A DNA stretch of 64,000 nt. It comes from Neptunicoccus cionae. Lineage in GTDB: Bacteria; Pseudomonadota; Alphaproteobacteria; Rhodobacterales; Rhodobacteraceae. The translations under genes were made by a program, and so were the position numbers. Below the pieces are notes generated by a model. That model searched no databases, had not been told where the DNA came from, and was given only the letters and a program-made list of their open reading frames with translations. Below, one piece after another: positions 8,324 to 17,387 of this stretch (position 1 is its first letter; each line of letters opens with the position of its first letter). The DNA is taken from positions 17,797 through 81,796 of the forward strand of contig NZ_BMKA01000010.1 in the NCBI RefSeq assembly GCF_014643735.1, given 5' to 3'.

Positions 8324-9529
8324 CTATTGCGGCATCTCCCCCGAAATCCGTTTGAGTCCGGCAGCGCGGGGATCATAGTGATAGCCCGTTATTGTGCCGT
8401 CCCTGATCTTTTCGACAGCGTCGTTGATTACAAAGAGAGGAACGAGGAACCATTCTCGCGGGACCACAGGCCTTCCAAAGCGATCCATGATCTCGATCTC
8501 GAGCCGTGCAGGTTCGAAAATGCGGTGGATCAGGTTCTCCAACTTGGACCGATTGATGTTGTAGAGCTCGTATGTCGCGACCACCTCGACATTCGCCATC
8601 AGAAACGTCGGCTGCAACTGCGCGCCGGCGATCCGCTTCTCGACGCTCATATTGGTAACGCCGATCTTGTGCACCAGTTCCCGGTTTTCCGTGACGAGTG
8701 GATGATCGGATTTGCTGCGAAGCACATAAATGATCCCGCTCGCCTCATCACCATCGATTGTCTGGTCCGAAAAAAGTGGGCCTGCCGATGGGTCAGTGAT
8801 TCGGCGTCCCGCGCCGTCCTTGTTCAACGCGCGCTGGAGCGAGCGCATCAGCATGTTGCTCTCGGTGCCGTTGTCAAAAATCACCCGCAGACGAGCATCG
8901 GTACGACCTTGCTCATTCGTGATGGTCTCACCCTTTTCAGTAACATAGGCTTTCTGACCGCCGACGATGAAAAAGCGGCCCTTCTCAATCTCGGCTTTCA
9001 TCTCGAAAGGGCGGGTCTCCCGCAAACCGCTATCCAGTTCTTTCTGGACCATCTCGAACAATGGCTTGAACTTCGAAAAATCTTCGCATTTTTCGCGATT
9101 GGCGACCTCGTCGGCGGCCTTTTTCTCGGCTGTAGAGCGGACATGCTTCAATTCTGTGAGTGGTGACTTGGCTACTTCTACGCCCAACTCAGCGAGCAGG
9201 GCATCGTCTTCTAGATCTTCGGCGCCCGACGTTGAGGCCGCAAAGGTTTCTGCAAGAAGACCTTGCTCGTCCAGTGGGGCAAGGAGATCGCGGCACTCCT
9301 GCAAGTCGCGGATCCGATCAAGACGCACGGCGTAGAGGCGTTCAAAGATATCAAGATCCTCCCCGTGTTGGGGAGGCTGGCCATGCTCCTCTGCAAATCG
9401 CGAGATTCCCTCAAAACCTGCGACGATGCGTTCTTCGCGTGGTGTGCGGCTGAGCTGCTTCTTGACTTCGACCTCGACGCCAAGCTCAGCAAGGAGGGCA
9501 TCATCTTCGTCGGTGAAACTCTTAGCCAT
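8324..9529 (-). CDS. GIY-YIG nuclease-domain protein of the defence-like operon
   Basis: A 401-residue protein with a C-terminal GIY-YIG (T5orf172/MUG113-like) endonuclease fold: GIIY at residues 265-268, HKIG at 287-290, R299, a glutamate in the LENLIH helix near 331 and the closing REWF at 358-361. The N-terminal half has no recognised catalytic domain. It contains the 12-residue sequence DDALLAELGVEV twice, at residues 9-20 and 108-119. The start overlaps the end of the helicase gene by 8 bp, so the two are probably coupled and may act as a helicase-nuclease pair. It would be the likely DNA-cutting component of the cluster (inference). Confidence 0.8.
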   Translation of the reverse strand: MAKSFTDEDDALLAELGVEVEVKKQLSRTPREERIVAGFEGISRFAEEHGQPPQHGEDLDIFERLYAVRLDRIRDLQECRDLLAPLDEQGLLAETFAASTSGAEDLEDDALLAELGVEVAKSPLTELKHVRSTAEKKAADEVANREKCEDFSKFKPLFEMVQKELDSGLRETRPFEMKAEIEKGRFFIVGGQKAYVTEKGETITNEQGRTDARLRVIFDNGTESNMLMRSLQRALNKDGAGRRITDPSAGPLFSDQTIDGDEASGIIYVLRSKSDHPLVTENRELVHKIGVTNMSVEKRIAGAQLQPTFLMANVEVVATYELYNINRSKLENLIHRIFEPARLEIEIMDRFGRPVVPREWFLVPLFVINDAVEKIRDGTITGYHYDPRAAGLKRISGEMPQ

Positions 9530-11570
9530 TGGCAGCTTCCTGCTTCATGCGCGCGAGATAAGCCACACCTTCGGCCATTTTCTTTTCCCACGGGTCCGGT
9601 GAAGTAATCGACGGCAGGCGGCCTCGCTCTTGCTTGAACTTGACGGCTCGCTTCGCAAGATCGCGCGCCTCATCCGGTGACAGTTGCACTTTTTTCGCCG
9701 AGATGACGGCCTGGACCTGCCGAAGGCTTTCCTCGCTCATAGTCTTTGCCAGAATCGAGTAGGCTTCGCCGAACGGGTTGATGCGATCAATCAGGTCGAT
9801 GTCGAGTTCGCGCACGTCCATTGCGAATTTGCGCACCCCGTCGATCAAGGCGGTATTGCCGGTTGTTTCTGTGTCATCGCGGTTCGACAGCGCGATCTCT
9901 TTTGCCTTTTGGGTCAGGTTCAGCGCAGCAACTGCGTGTTGGCGCACCGCTTCCTGATCCTCTGCATCTAGCTCTGGGAACCTAGCACCGACAATCTTGC
10001 CCATGCGGACCTGCGTCAGTTCCTCCGGCACCAGCTCTTCGTCGAAGAGACCCCGTTCGATCGTAGTCTTGTCCTGAACGAAAGCTGTGATGACCTCATT
10101 GAGGTCCTCTTGGCAGATGCGCTTGGCTTCCTTGCTCTTGGGTTCGACCAGGCCTTTGATTTCGATCTGGAACTGCCCGCTGGCCTCGTCGAAGCCGACG
10201 TTTTCCTTGTTGGGATCATAGCCGCCCTCACCGTAATCAAACCCTTCGACAGGGCCACTTTTCACGGTCTTGGGTGTGAAGTTGAAACGCGGGGCCAGCA
10301 CCTGTTCCATCAGCAGGCTCGCTGCGATCGCTTTCAGTGTATCGTTGACTGCCTCGGTCACGGCTTCGGCCGCGGCGTCGGGCTCCGCGATAAGGTTGGT
10401 GAAGCGCGCGCGCATCTTGCCCTCGGCATCGCGGGTGGCACGGCCGATGATCTGCACGATCTCCGTCAGGCTGGCGCGATAACCCACCGTCAGGGCGTGT
10501 TCGCACCAGATCCAGTCAAACCCTTCTTTCGCCATCCCGAGGGCGATGATGATGTCGACATGGTCGCGGTTGTTCTTATGCGCAGGGTCCTTCAGTGCGT
10601 TGGACACCTTGTCCCGCTTGGCCGGTTCATCATCGACCAGATCGGCGATGCGCAGCACCCGCTCCTCGGGCGTCTTGACCAGCTGAAAGCCTGTGATGGG
10701 ATCCGCTCCCTGCCAATCGCCCAGGGCGTCAATGATATGCTCGACCTCGCGATGCTTGTCCTTGGTGCTTTCGCGCGAGTTCACGTTCGGGATGTGAAGG
10801 ATCGTCTTCTCGGTCGGATCCAAAACCTTGAGAATGTCGTCCGCATAGGACCCGGAATAGAAGAAATAACCGATGTCAAGCGTCTTGAGGTATTTGTAGC
10901 CATTCAATTGCTGATAGTAGGTATAGGTGAAGGTATCGAACTTTGCCTCATCTTCGGGCGACAGAACGGCTTCGGCATCGCCGCGGAAATAGGACCCGGT
11001 CATCGCAACCAGATGCACCTTGTCGCGCGCGACAAGGGCGCCCAGATGCGTGCCCAGCTTATTATCAGGGTTGGCAGAGACGTGGTGAAACTCGTCTACC
11101 GCGATGAGCCGATCGTCAAACGCTTCAATCCCGAACTTGTCCACGGCGAACCGAAAGGTCGCGTGGGTGCAGACCAGAACCTTGTCGTCGCTCGCCAAGA
11201 ACTTGCCGACAGCGCCCACTTTGCCATCATCCCCGCCGGGAGCGTTGCACAGGTTCCATCGCGGTTGCACGGTCCAGTCTGCCCAGAAGCCGTACTTGCT
11301 CAGTGGCTCGTCGTTGAAGCTGGACCCGATGGATTTTTCTGGCACCACGACGATGGCCTGACGCAGGCCCTGGTTGTATAGCTTGTCGAGTGCTATGAAC
11401 ATGAGCGCGCGGCTTTTGCCAGATGCCGGCGGCGACTTGATCAGCAGGTATTGCTCGCCCCGCTTCTCATAGGCACCCTCTTGCATTTCGCGCATGCCAA
11501 GCTCGTTCGATTTGGTCGAGCTTCCATTGGCCGCGTAATTGACAGAGACGGAAGGAACTTGCTTTGTCAT
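9522..11570 (-). CDS. SF2 DEAD/DEAH-type helicase of the defence-like operon
   Basis: A 682-residue ATP-dependent helicase or translocase. Motif I is SPPASGKS at residues 46-53, motif II reads DEFHH near 158, and motif VI is QIIGRATRD near 373, giving the two RecA-like lobes of superfamily 2 in restriction-type order. The C-terminal 250 residues are helical with no recognised domain. Ribosome site AGGA lies before the ATG. It is separated from the upstream AlbA_2 gene by 175 bp containing an 18-bp direct repeat and may therefore have its own promoter. Its first 37 residues are mirrored in the mini-ORF at 13215-13364. Confidence 0.85.
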   Translation of the reverse strand: MTKQVPSVSVNYAANGSSTKSNELGMREMQEGAYEKRGEQYLLIKSPPASGKSRALMFIALDKLYNQGLRQAIVVVPEKSIGSSFNDEPLSKYGFWADWTVQPRWNLCNAPGGDDGKVGAVGKFLASDDKVLVCTHATFRFAVDKFGIEAFDDRLIAVDEFHHVSANPDNKLGTHLGALVARDKVHLVAMTGSYFRGDAEAVLSPEDEAKFDTFTYTYYQQLNGYKYLKTLDIGYFFYSGSYADDILKVLDPTEKTILHIPNVNSRESTKDKHREVEHIIDALGDWQGADPITGFQLVKTPEERVLRIADLVDDEPAKRDKVSNALKDPAHKNNRDHVDIIIALGMAKEGFDWIWCEHALTVGYRASLTEIVQIIGRATRDAEGKMRARFTNLIAEPDAAAEAVTEAVNDTLKAIAASLLMEQVLAPRFNFTPKTVKSGPVEGFDYGEGGYDPNKENVGFDEASGQFQIEIKGLVEPKSKEAKRICQEDLNEVITAFVQDKTTIERGLFDEELVPEELTQVRMGKIVGARFPELDAEDQEAVRQHAVAALNLTQKAKEIALSNRDDTETTGNTALIDGVRKFAMDVRELDIDLIDRINPFGEAYSILAKTMSEESLRQVQAVISAKKVQLSPDEARDLAKRAVKFKQERGRLPSITSPDPWEKKMAEGVAYLARMKQEAANG

Positions 11571-11616
11571 GATGTTTTCCTTCTGAGGGGCGCAGAATCA
11601 TTCGCTTTAGGGCAGG

Positions 11617-11733
11617 CAATCAAAACCCGATCAAGTAGCGATACCGCACCACGCCTATCGTAACAGTATGATTTATATGTATTTTCCAATTTACGCCCTC
11701 TAGCCCACATACGCACAATCAAAACCCGATCAA
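11617..11733. repeat. Pair of 18-bp direct repeats in the helicase leader
   Basis: The sequence CAATCAAAACCCGATCAA occurs perfectly at 11617-11634 and again at 11716-11733, a period of 99 bp. Both copies lie in the 175-bp gap between the AlbA_2 gene and the helicase gene, with an AT-rich promoter-like stretch between them. This arrangement suits an operator bound by a regulator, or a footprint of recombination. Confidence 0.7.
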
Positions 11734-11745
11734 ATGTTATCCCTG

Positions 11746-13218
11746 TCACGCCCATGAGGGGACATAGCCAGCACGAGGGCGTTCAGCATCCGCAGGACGG
11801 ATCAGACCAGCATCCAGCGTTGCGCGAATAACCCGCGACGCCTGCGCAGCGTTCTGGTCGTCGATGCCGAGCCGCTCCCGAAGTGTCGCGTTCGTCATCT
11901 TCTGACCGCCTACGTATTTGAGCGCGGCATGTTGGTAACACGCTCGCACGGCTTCTTCCGGTGTCATGTCCGCAAAGCGGCGTGGTGCAAACAGAACCAC
12001 GCGCACGGCGTCTCCCTCCATGCGGAAATCCGGTGGGGGCAACTGGTGTAGCTCAACCGCCGAGATCACCTTGTCGATGCCGGTGCCTTGTTCTTCGCAA
12101 AGTTTCATGCGCCGCATCAAGGAAGCAAGAGCTTCATTTCGGGAACGCGGGGGCGAGTCCAAAAACCGGTCGGGGCTAACCAAGGGGGCGCCCGGGTTCG
12201 TGATCTCCATGCGATCGCTGAATAACTCGATGAGTGGACCGGCACCGGTGATCGTCATGTCCTGGTGGATCAATGCGTTGGCGATCAATTCGCGGATCGC
12301 TATCGACGGGTAGAGCGGACGCTCCTCGCGGAATGCTTTACCAATCAATTCGTTGCGGGGCAGAAGGCCGTCGATGTAATCCACCAGCCCCTGAAATCCC
12401 GCTGCATAGCCGCGCTGGCCGTCCTGGCGGTGGCTCACGTCATCTGCACGTCCGGTGCCAGCATAGGCCACGAAACGAACCCCTTTGCGCTCTACAGAGG
12501 GGCCGAAATCGGAAAGTTTCTTGGCATACAGGATTGCGCCCAGATTGGTAATGTTCCAGCGGTCGCTTACATCTTTCTGGATCAGACGATCTGCCAATAG
12601 CTTGTCGAAGATCCCCTGCCTGTTATCCGGCAAGGGCTGGCCCGTAAGATCGAAGTAGTTGGCGTAATTCAGCCGCGCAAGAACGTCGTCGCCGGACAGG
12701 AACTGCGCCGCGACGCCTGTCTCCCAAGCGTAGGGCTGCAACTTGCTCCAGAGGGCACGCAGGCGTTCCGGATGGTCGGACAGGCGCGGCGTGGCACTGC
12801 CGATGCGCAAATAGGCGGTCCGGTCAAACTCTACCGGAGCGGTTGCGGCGGCGGGGATAGTCAGCAGGATCAGGCGCTGCCCGTCATGATCGACCTCTTC
12901 GAACCGGAACTCGATGCCCGGCTGGAGGTGGTTGGCCACCCACAGTTCGAGCGGCTGCCCCTTCTCCTTTTTCACGGTCGGCTCGAAACTCGTGCCGACA
13001 ACCGCATGATCGCCGTCTCGCACCCCCCAGACCACATAGGCATAGTGCTGATCGGCCAGCCGTGCAGCATTGGACAAGGCAGAGATCAGCTTGCCGATCA
13101 ACGGCCCGTCGGCATTGTTTTCCTTGAACTCGATCCATGTGGTTTCCGCTGGTTTGGCACGCAGATCGTCCACCAACCTGCGGGTGCGTTCCGCGCTCAT
13201 GACAGGGTCAAGGGTCAT
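11746..13218 (-). CDS. AlbA_2 / RecG-like ATP-binding protein
   Basis: A 490-residue protein with an N-terminal Schlafen-type AlbA_2 domain (TTWIEFKENNADGPLIGK, then ALSNAARLADQHYAYVVWGV, residues 25-75) and a central GHKL-like ATP-binding region with AIRELIANALIHQD near residue 300. The C-terminus is a winged-helix-like segment with NATLRERLG. Such proteins are usually annotated as transcriptional regulators or RecG-related ATPases and recur in phage-defence neighbourhoods. The ATG at 13218 overlaps the stop of the mini-ORF (ATGA). It could sense DNA ends or act as regulator of the operon; the role is inferred. Confidence 0.8.
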   Translation of the reverse strand: MTLDPVMSAERTRRLVDDLRAKPAETTWIEFKENNADGPLIGKLISALSNAARLADQHYAYVVWGVRDGDHAVVGTSFEPTVKKEKGQPLELWVANHLQPGIEFRFEEVDHDGQRLILLTIPAAATAPVEFDRTAYLRIGSATPRLSDHPERLRALWSKLQPYAWETGVAAQFLSGDDVLARLNYANYFDLTGQPLPDNRQGIFDKLLADRLIQKDVSDRWNITNLGAILYAKKLSDFGPSVERKGVRFVAYAGTGRADDVSHRQDGQRGYAAGFQGLVDYIDGLLPRNELIGKAFREERPLYPSIAIRELIANALIHQDMTITGAGPLIELFSDRMEITNPGAPLVSPDRFLDSPPRSRNEALASLMRRMKLCEEQGTGIDKVISAVELHQLPPPDFRMEGDAVRVVLFAPRRFADMTPEEAVRACYQHAALKYVGGQKMTNATLRERLGIDDQNAAQASRVIRATLDAGLIRPADAERPRAGYVPSWA

Positions 13219-13364
13219 AGTGTGTCCACTTTCTGACCCACCACGCCTGGGTAGCGTTTGTCGTAGGGGCATTCCTGTATTGCTCGCCGGCCCAGGTCGT
13301 TCGGCTTGGCCGGGCTACCGTTGGTGGCATAAATAATCGAAATGGAGGGAAAACCTTTGATCAT
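13215..13364 (-). pseudogene. 49-codon mini-ORF duplicating the helicase N-terminus
   Basis: A 49-residue reading frame beginning MIKGFPSISIIYATNG and ending GQKVDTL. Its first 37 residues align without gaps to the first 37 of the helicase at 11570, with 20 identities that include YA-NGS, LG, QE and Y-KR. The remainder differs. Its ATG overlaps the stop of the 294-aa gene and its TGA overlaps the AlbA_2 start, so it fills the gap with coupled ATGA junctions. It is most simply the stump of a helicase gene disrupted when the AlbA_2 gene arrived, but a functional small peptide cannot be excluded. Confidence 0.7.
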
Positions 13365-14245
13365 TGACCTCTCACCCGCTTATCAAAACGTCTTAAAAAT
13401 ATGCGGGCTGTGATCAGGATTATTTGAAACCGAAAAGCACAATCTTCTTCATCTGACAGGCCCGGATGGCTGCCGTGCGGATGCAATCTTGCCCACAACC
13501 CCAATACGTACGCAGGTTTGCCTCTGTCGTTCTCCCACTCATTGTATTCGTGAAGTAGGAACGGTCCCGATTTTGTATCTGCAAGATATTGCCTCTTTGC
13601 GTCATCGCTAACCTTAGGATCACATCCAAAATACTCCGCAATTTTGTCCAGCAGTTCCTGATAGAAATCTCTGATCATCGCGTTGGCGGAAGACCAGTTC
13701 CCTTGCGAAAAGTTCTGAATCGCTTGATCCAAATGCCCCTTGGCGGCGCCCAACCCGTGCCGACCAAGTAAGGCCTCAATTTCGCTGGTCGCCTCTCGAA
13801 AATCTGTCTCAGGTACATCCTCAGGCAGCATCCGCCTGAGAACAGTCTGTGTAATGACCCTTGGAGCGTCATCGAAAATGGAAGATCTGCCCATTGGGTC
13901 TGGAACCTCCTCTTCCACAAGTGTGAAGCCATCCATTTTCAGACCAGCAAGAAGACGCAACCAGACATCTGGCTTGTTGCGCTTGCTTTGCTCGGATGCC
14001 GTAATTGCATGCTCAATCATGGCTCTGCTTAGGTCACAGTTTCCGTTGACCGTCGGAACAGAACGTCCCCCCATACTGCTTCTTGCGAACCGAACCATTT
14101 CAATGGCCTTCGATGCTACCGATCCAGAACCACAGAATTCGTCAACACCCCACCCTAGGGTGAGAGACGAGAAAGCGGTTTGTGTCGACATTTCAGCAAT
14201 CATCTCGCCCGCTGCCATCAACGTCATGCTGTTAAAGTCGCTCAT
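13361..14245 (-). CDS. Unknown 294-aa protein between methyltransferase and AlbA_2 gene
   Basis: I do not recognise a named family. The protein is soluble and mostly helical. It has a glycine/serine-rich segment (FCGSGSVASKAIEM) near residue 38 and a conserved-looking C-terminal helix FRFQIILITARIFLRRFDKR reminiscent of the end of Abi-like and HEPN-type proteins, though no RxxxxH motif is seen. Both ends are ATGA overlaps with neighbours, so it is made in step with the methyltransferase. It is probably a structural or regulatory subunit of the same system. Confidence 0.7.
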   Translation of the reverse strand: MSDFNSMTLMAAGEMIAEMSTQTAFSSLTLGWGVDEFCGSGSVASKAIEMVRFARSSMGGRSVPTVNGNCDLSRAMIEHAITASEQSKRNKPDVWLRLLAGLKMDGFTLVEEEVPDPMGRSSIFDDAPRVITQTVLRRMLPEDVPETDFREATSEIEALLGRHGLGAAKGHLDQAIQNFSQGNWSSANAMIRDFYQELLDKIAEYFGCDPKVSDDAKRQYLADTKSGPFLLHEYNEWENDRGKPAYVLGLWARLHPHGSHPGLSDEEDCAFRFQIILITARIFLRRFDKRVRGQ

Positions 14246-16965
14246 GCGCTCACCTTCGTCGTCATCTTCGTGTACATCTCGAACAGTTTTTCCAGCCGTT
14301 CGGTGTCGTTGCGGAAACGGCGGCCGATGTAGATGCGTTCCAGCACCTCGTCGTTGTGGTCATGCGCTGCGCGGAGGTTGGCGGGCATTTTTTCGGGGTC
14401 GTAGAGGTCGGCGATGGTGGCGGGGAAATGCGCCTCGCGGGCCAGAAGGATACCTTCGGCCGCCGCTGTCAGGTCGGCGCGGTTCTTTTCGGTCAGTTTC
14501 GGGACGGGGAAGGTGTTCCAGCCCATGGTGTTAGAGTAGCGATATCGAGTTTCCAGCTTCCCGCAAACCGTGGCGATCCAGACCAGATGCAGGCGCGAGG
14601 CGATCAGCGCCATGTTCCAGAGCGGGGCATCGTATAATGCGAGAGCGAGATTGGATACGCGAACGTCACTGGGCATCAAGCCACACGGCAGGTATTCTCG
14701 ACGTTCAGAGGATACGCTTGGAACGACGATGGAATTTACTTCTCCAATGATTGTTCGCTCGAACTTGTACGGCGTCAGCAAGCCCGCTTTGCCGCGCTCG
14801 CTCCCACCCTGTCGGTAGATTCGAATGCGCTCCAAACGTTCCGCAATCGGAGGTATTGAGAATGCAAGTTCTGCTTGGTGATCTTCAATCCAAAGACAAT
14901 ATCTTTGTTGCCCATTGATGAACTCGCTCGATCCTACAATTGGCTTCACGAGAGGAGATGCCTGAGGGAAACCTTCCAAGAGATCGTTCGCTTCGTCAGG
15001 CGACAGTAACAGGTTGCCCTGATCCCGCGGTATGTTGCCGCCGAACATTGTCGCTATCTCTGCAATTGGTTCAGAGGCACGTTCAACAATAATATTGGCC
15101 CCTTCGGTGAGGTATGCATTTATGGCTTCGACTGACTTCATGAAGTCAGCTCCATAAATAGCTTTGGACCGTTCACCAACAGCGGCGATCCCAACGATCA
15201 CACAGGTGACCTGAGCATTCTTGCTCGCATTATTGCCCCAAAGAAAGTTCTGATGTCCGAAAAATATTTCTTGTCCGTTCTGAAAAATTCGGGGCCAGAT
15301 CAACGGAACTTGGACACCTTGGCAAATCGAGTTTGTAGAAACAAACGCGAAACAGCCGCCATACTTGATGAAGTCCGATGCCTTCCAGAACCAACCCGCG
15401 ATGTAGTCAATTGCACGTACTTTTTTGTTTCCTGGTAGCAGCGCGTTCAGATCGTCCTTTTGCTCCTTGGTCTGATATTTGTCGCCGACATAAGGCGGGT
15501 TTCCGCAAACATACGTCTCGCCTCCTTCATTCGCGAAATCGATCTGCGCCTGATCCAGCGGCGACATGAACAAGTCATCCGCTTGAAACTTCACCCCCGT
15601 CCCCGTGGGCGGGCAGACCGACAGCCAGTCCAGCCGCAGGGCGTTGCCACAGGTGATCCAGTTCTGCGCGTCTAGCGGCAGGAACTCGGCCAACGCCTCT
15701 TTCTGGCCGCGATAGGTCACGTCGCATTGATATTCCGCGATGATCAGCGCCAGCCGCGCGATCTCGGCCGAGAAGTCGCGTAGTTCGATCCCGCGATAGT
15801 TGGTCAGGGGAATGTCGGTGCGGCGCAGCGGCTCGCCCCGGCGCTTGTTGATCTCATACTCGATCGCGCGCATTTCCTTGTAGGCGATCACAAGGAAGTT
15901 GCCCGACCCGCAGGCGGGGTCGAACACGCGGATCTTGGCCATGCGGGCGCGCAGATTGGCCAGCTTGCGGGCGTTGTCGCCCGCCGCCTCCAGTTCTGCC
16001 CGCAGATCATCTAGGAAGAGCGGGTTCAGCACCTTCAGAATGTTCGGCACGGACGTGTAGTGCATGCCGAGGACCGAGCGTTCCACCTCATCCGCGACGG
16101 CCTGGATCATCGAGCCGAAAATATCGGGGTTGATCTGTGTCCAGTCGAGGCTGCCGATATGGGACAGGTAGCGCTGCGCGATCTTGGAAAAGCGCGGCAC
16201 ATCGGTGCTGCCCGAGAAGAGGCCACCGTTCACATAGGGAAAGGTGTCGGCCCAGCGGGGCAGCTTGGCCTCGGCCCGTTTGGGGATGGCGGTGTTCATC
16301 GCACGGAAGATCTCGCCGATGACTTCGTGCGTGTTCGACCCGTCGCGGTTCGCCATCTGGTCGATGGTGGCGGTGAACAGGTTGTCGCTGACGAAGATGT
16401 CGGTGTCTTCGGCGAAGAAGCAGAAGATCAGCCGCGCCATGAAATGGTTCATGTCGTGGCGTTTTTCGGCGCTGCCCCAGTCGGGGTTGTCCTTGATCAG
16501 CTCGACATAGAGCCGGTTGAGGCGGCTGGTGGCGCGGATGTCAAACGCACTTTCGCGGATCTGCTTGACGGTAGAGATGCCGGCGAGCGGCAGGAAGAAG
16601 CCGAAGTGATCGGGGAAATCGGTGTAGCGGCAGGCGATGGTCTCGCCGGTGGTGATGTCCTCGGCCTCGAGGTCGATGCCGTCAGTGGCGAGGATGAACT
16701 TCGCCTTGGCGCGGGAGGTGGCAGGGCTTTCGCGCAGGGCGGCGAGGGTTGCCGCGATTTCGCCCGGGACGCAGGTCGCAAGGTGGATGTTGTTGGTCTG
16801 CAGGACGCCGCCGATGTCGGACTTGTTCGATGCGCCGGTGCGCAGGCGCTTGATTGTCGTCTCCTTGTTTCCGAAGGCCATGAGGAAGGCATAGGGGAAC
16901 TCTGCCGCATCAAAGGGCTGCTCGGCGAGTTCGGAAACGGCTTGTTCAATCTCAACGGCGTTCAT
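14242..16965 (-). CDS. Large class I DNA methyltransferase (MmeI/YeeA-like)
   Basis: A 907-residue N6-adenine-type DNA methyltransferase. The SAM-binding motif DPACGSGNF lies near residue 348 and the catalytic NPPY near residue 485, in the order used by gamma-class type IIG and YeeA-like enzymes. A target-recognition-like domain follows, and the C-terminus is helical (AAHDHNDEVLERIY). The N-terminal 180 residues sit where MmeI carries its nuclease; a segment KAKFILATDG is present but a complete PD-(D/E)XK set is not evident. The ATG at 16965 overlaps the vapC stop as ATGA. With a helicase and GIY-YIG protein downstream, methylation probably protects host DNA (inference). Confidence 0.88.
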   Translation of the reverse strand: MNAVEIEQAVSELAEQPFDAAEFPYAFLMAFGNKETTIKRLRTGASNKSDIGGVLQTNNIHLATCVPGEIAATLAALRESPATSRAKAKFILATDGIDLEAEDITTGETIACRYTDFPDHFGFFLPLAGISTVKQIRESAFDIRATSRLNRLYVELIKDNPDWGSAEKRHDMNHFMARLIFCFFAEDTDIFVSDNLFTATIDQMANRDGSNTHEVIGEIFRAMNTAIPKRAEAKLPRWADTFPYVNGGLFSGSTDVPRFSKIAQRYLSHIGSLDWTQINPDIFGSMIQAVADEVERSVLGMHYTSVPNILKVLNPLFLDDLRAELEAAGDNARKLANLRARMAKIRVFDPACGSGNFLVIAYKEMRAIEYEINKRRGEPLRRTDIPLTNYRGIELRDFSAEIARLALIIAEYQCDVTYRGQKEALAEFLPLDAQNWITCGNALRLDWLSVCPPTGTGVKFQADDLFMSPLDQAQIDFANEGGETYVCGNPPYVGDKYQTKEQKDDLNALLPGNKKVRAIDYIAGWFWKASDFIKYGGCFAFVSTNSICQGVQVPLIWPRIFQNGQEIFFGHQNFLWGNNASKNAQVTCVIVGIAAVGERSKAIYGADFMKSVEAINAYLTEGANIIVERASEPIAEIATMFGGNIPRDQGNLLLSPDEANDLLEGFPQASPLVKPIVGSSEFINGQQRYCLWIEDHQAELAFSIPPIAERLERIRIYRQGGSERGKAGLLTPYKFERTIIGEVNSIVVPSVSSERREYLPCGLMPSDVRVSNLALALYDAPLWNMALIASRLHLVWIATVCGKLETRYRYSNTMGWNTFPVPKLTEKNRADLTAAAEGILLAREAHFPATIADLYDPEKMPANLRAAHDHNDEVLERIYIGRRFRNDTERLEKLFEMYTKMTTKVSA

Positions 16966-17384
16966 GCGGTAGTCCAGGGGTTGATCAGGTCGATCTCGCA
17001 ACCCTCGAAGTCAGGCGTGTTGCGCGTGGCGACGGAGGCACCACGGGTGTGGGCAATTGAGGCAATCTGGCAATCGGCCTGGGTGATCGGTCGCCCGGCG
17101 GACCGTCGTGCGGCGGAGATGGCGGCATAGGACTGCGCGGCGGCGCTGTCGAAAGGCAGAATGCGCCCCGCAAGGTCCTCACGCAGGATGCTGTCCACTG
17201 CATCAACCAGCGCGGCGCGCCGCTTGCCGTTCCCCATGATCGCGAGGCCGTAGCGCAGTTCCGCTTCCGATATCGAGGTCAGGTAGACGTTGAGCCCGTC
17301 CTGCGCCGACAGCCATTGCTCGACCCTCGGCTCGGGAGCCGGGCGCAACAGCTCAGAGAGGACATTCGTGTCGAGGATGATCAT
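16962..17384 (-). CDS. vapC: VapC/FitB-type PIN toxin
   Basis: A 140-residue PIN-domain ribonuclease. It begins MIILDTNVLSELL with the first catalytic aspartate at residue 5, has SEAELRYG near residue 40, and QADCQIASIA near residue 101 with a further acidic residue. This is the FitB/VapC type used with ribbon-helix-helix antitoxins. The antitoxin gene lies immediately upstream (3-bp gap), and the TGA overlaps the methyltransferase ATG. The toxin would cleave RNA when the antitoxin is lost. Direct coupling to a methyltransferase is unusual. Confidence 0.88.
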   Translation of the reverse strand: MIILDTNVLSELLRPAPEPRVEQWLSAQDGLNVYLTSISEAELRYGLAIMGNGKRRAALVDAVDSILREDLAGRILPFDSAAAQSYAAISAARRSAGRPITQADCQIASIAHTRGASVATRNTPDFEGCEIDLINPWTTA

Positions 17385-17387
17385 GCG

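Noticed and set aside
10110-11381. 423-aa + strand open frame opposite the helicase
   Set aside because: Antisense to SF2 motifs and without a start signal.
11617-11733. CRISPR array
   Set aside because: Only two 18-bp copies with an 81-bp gap, inside an operon leader; no cas genes.
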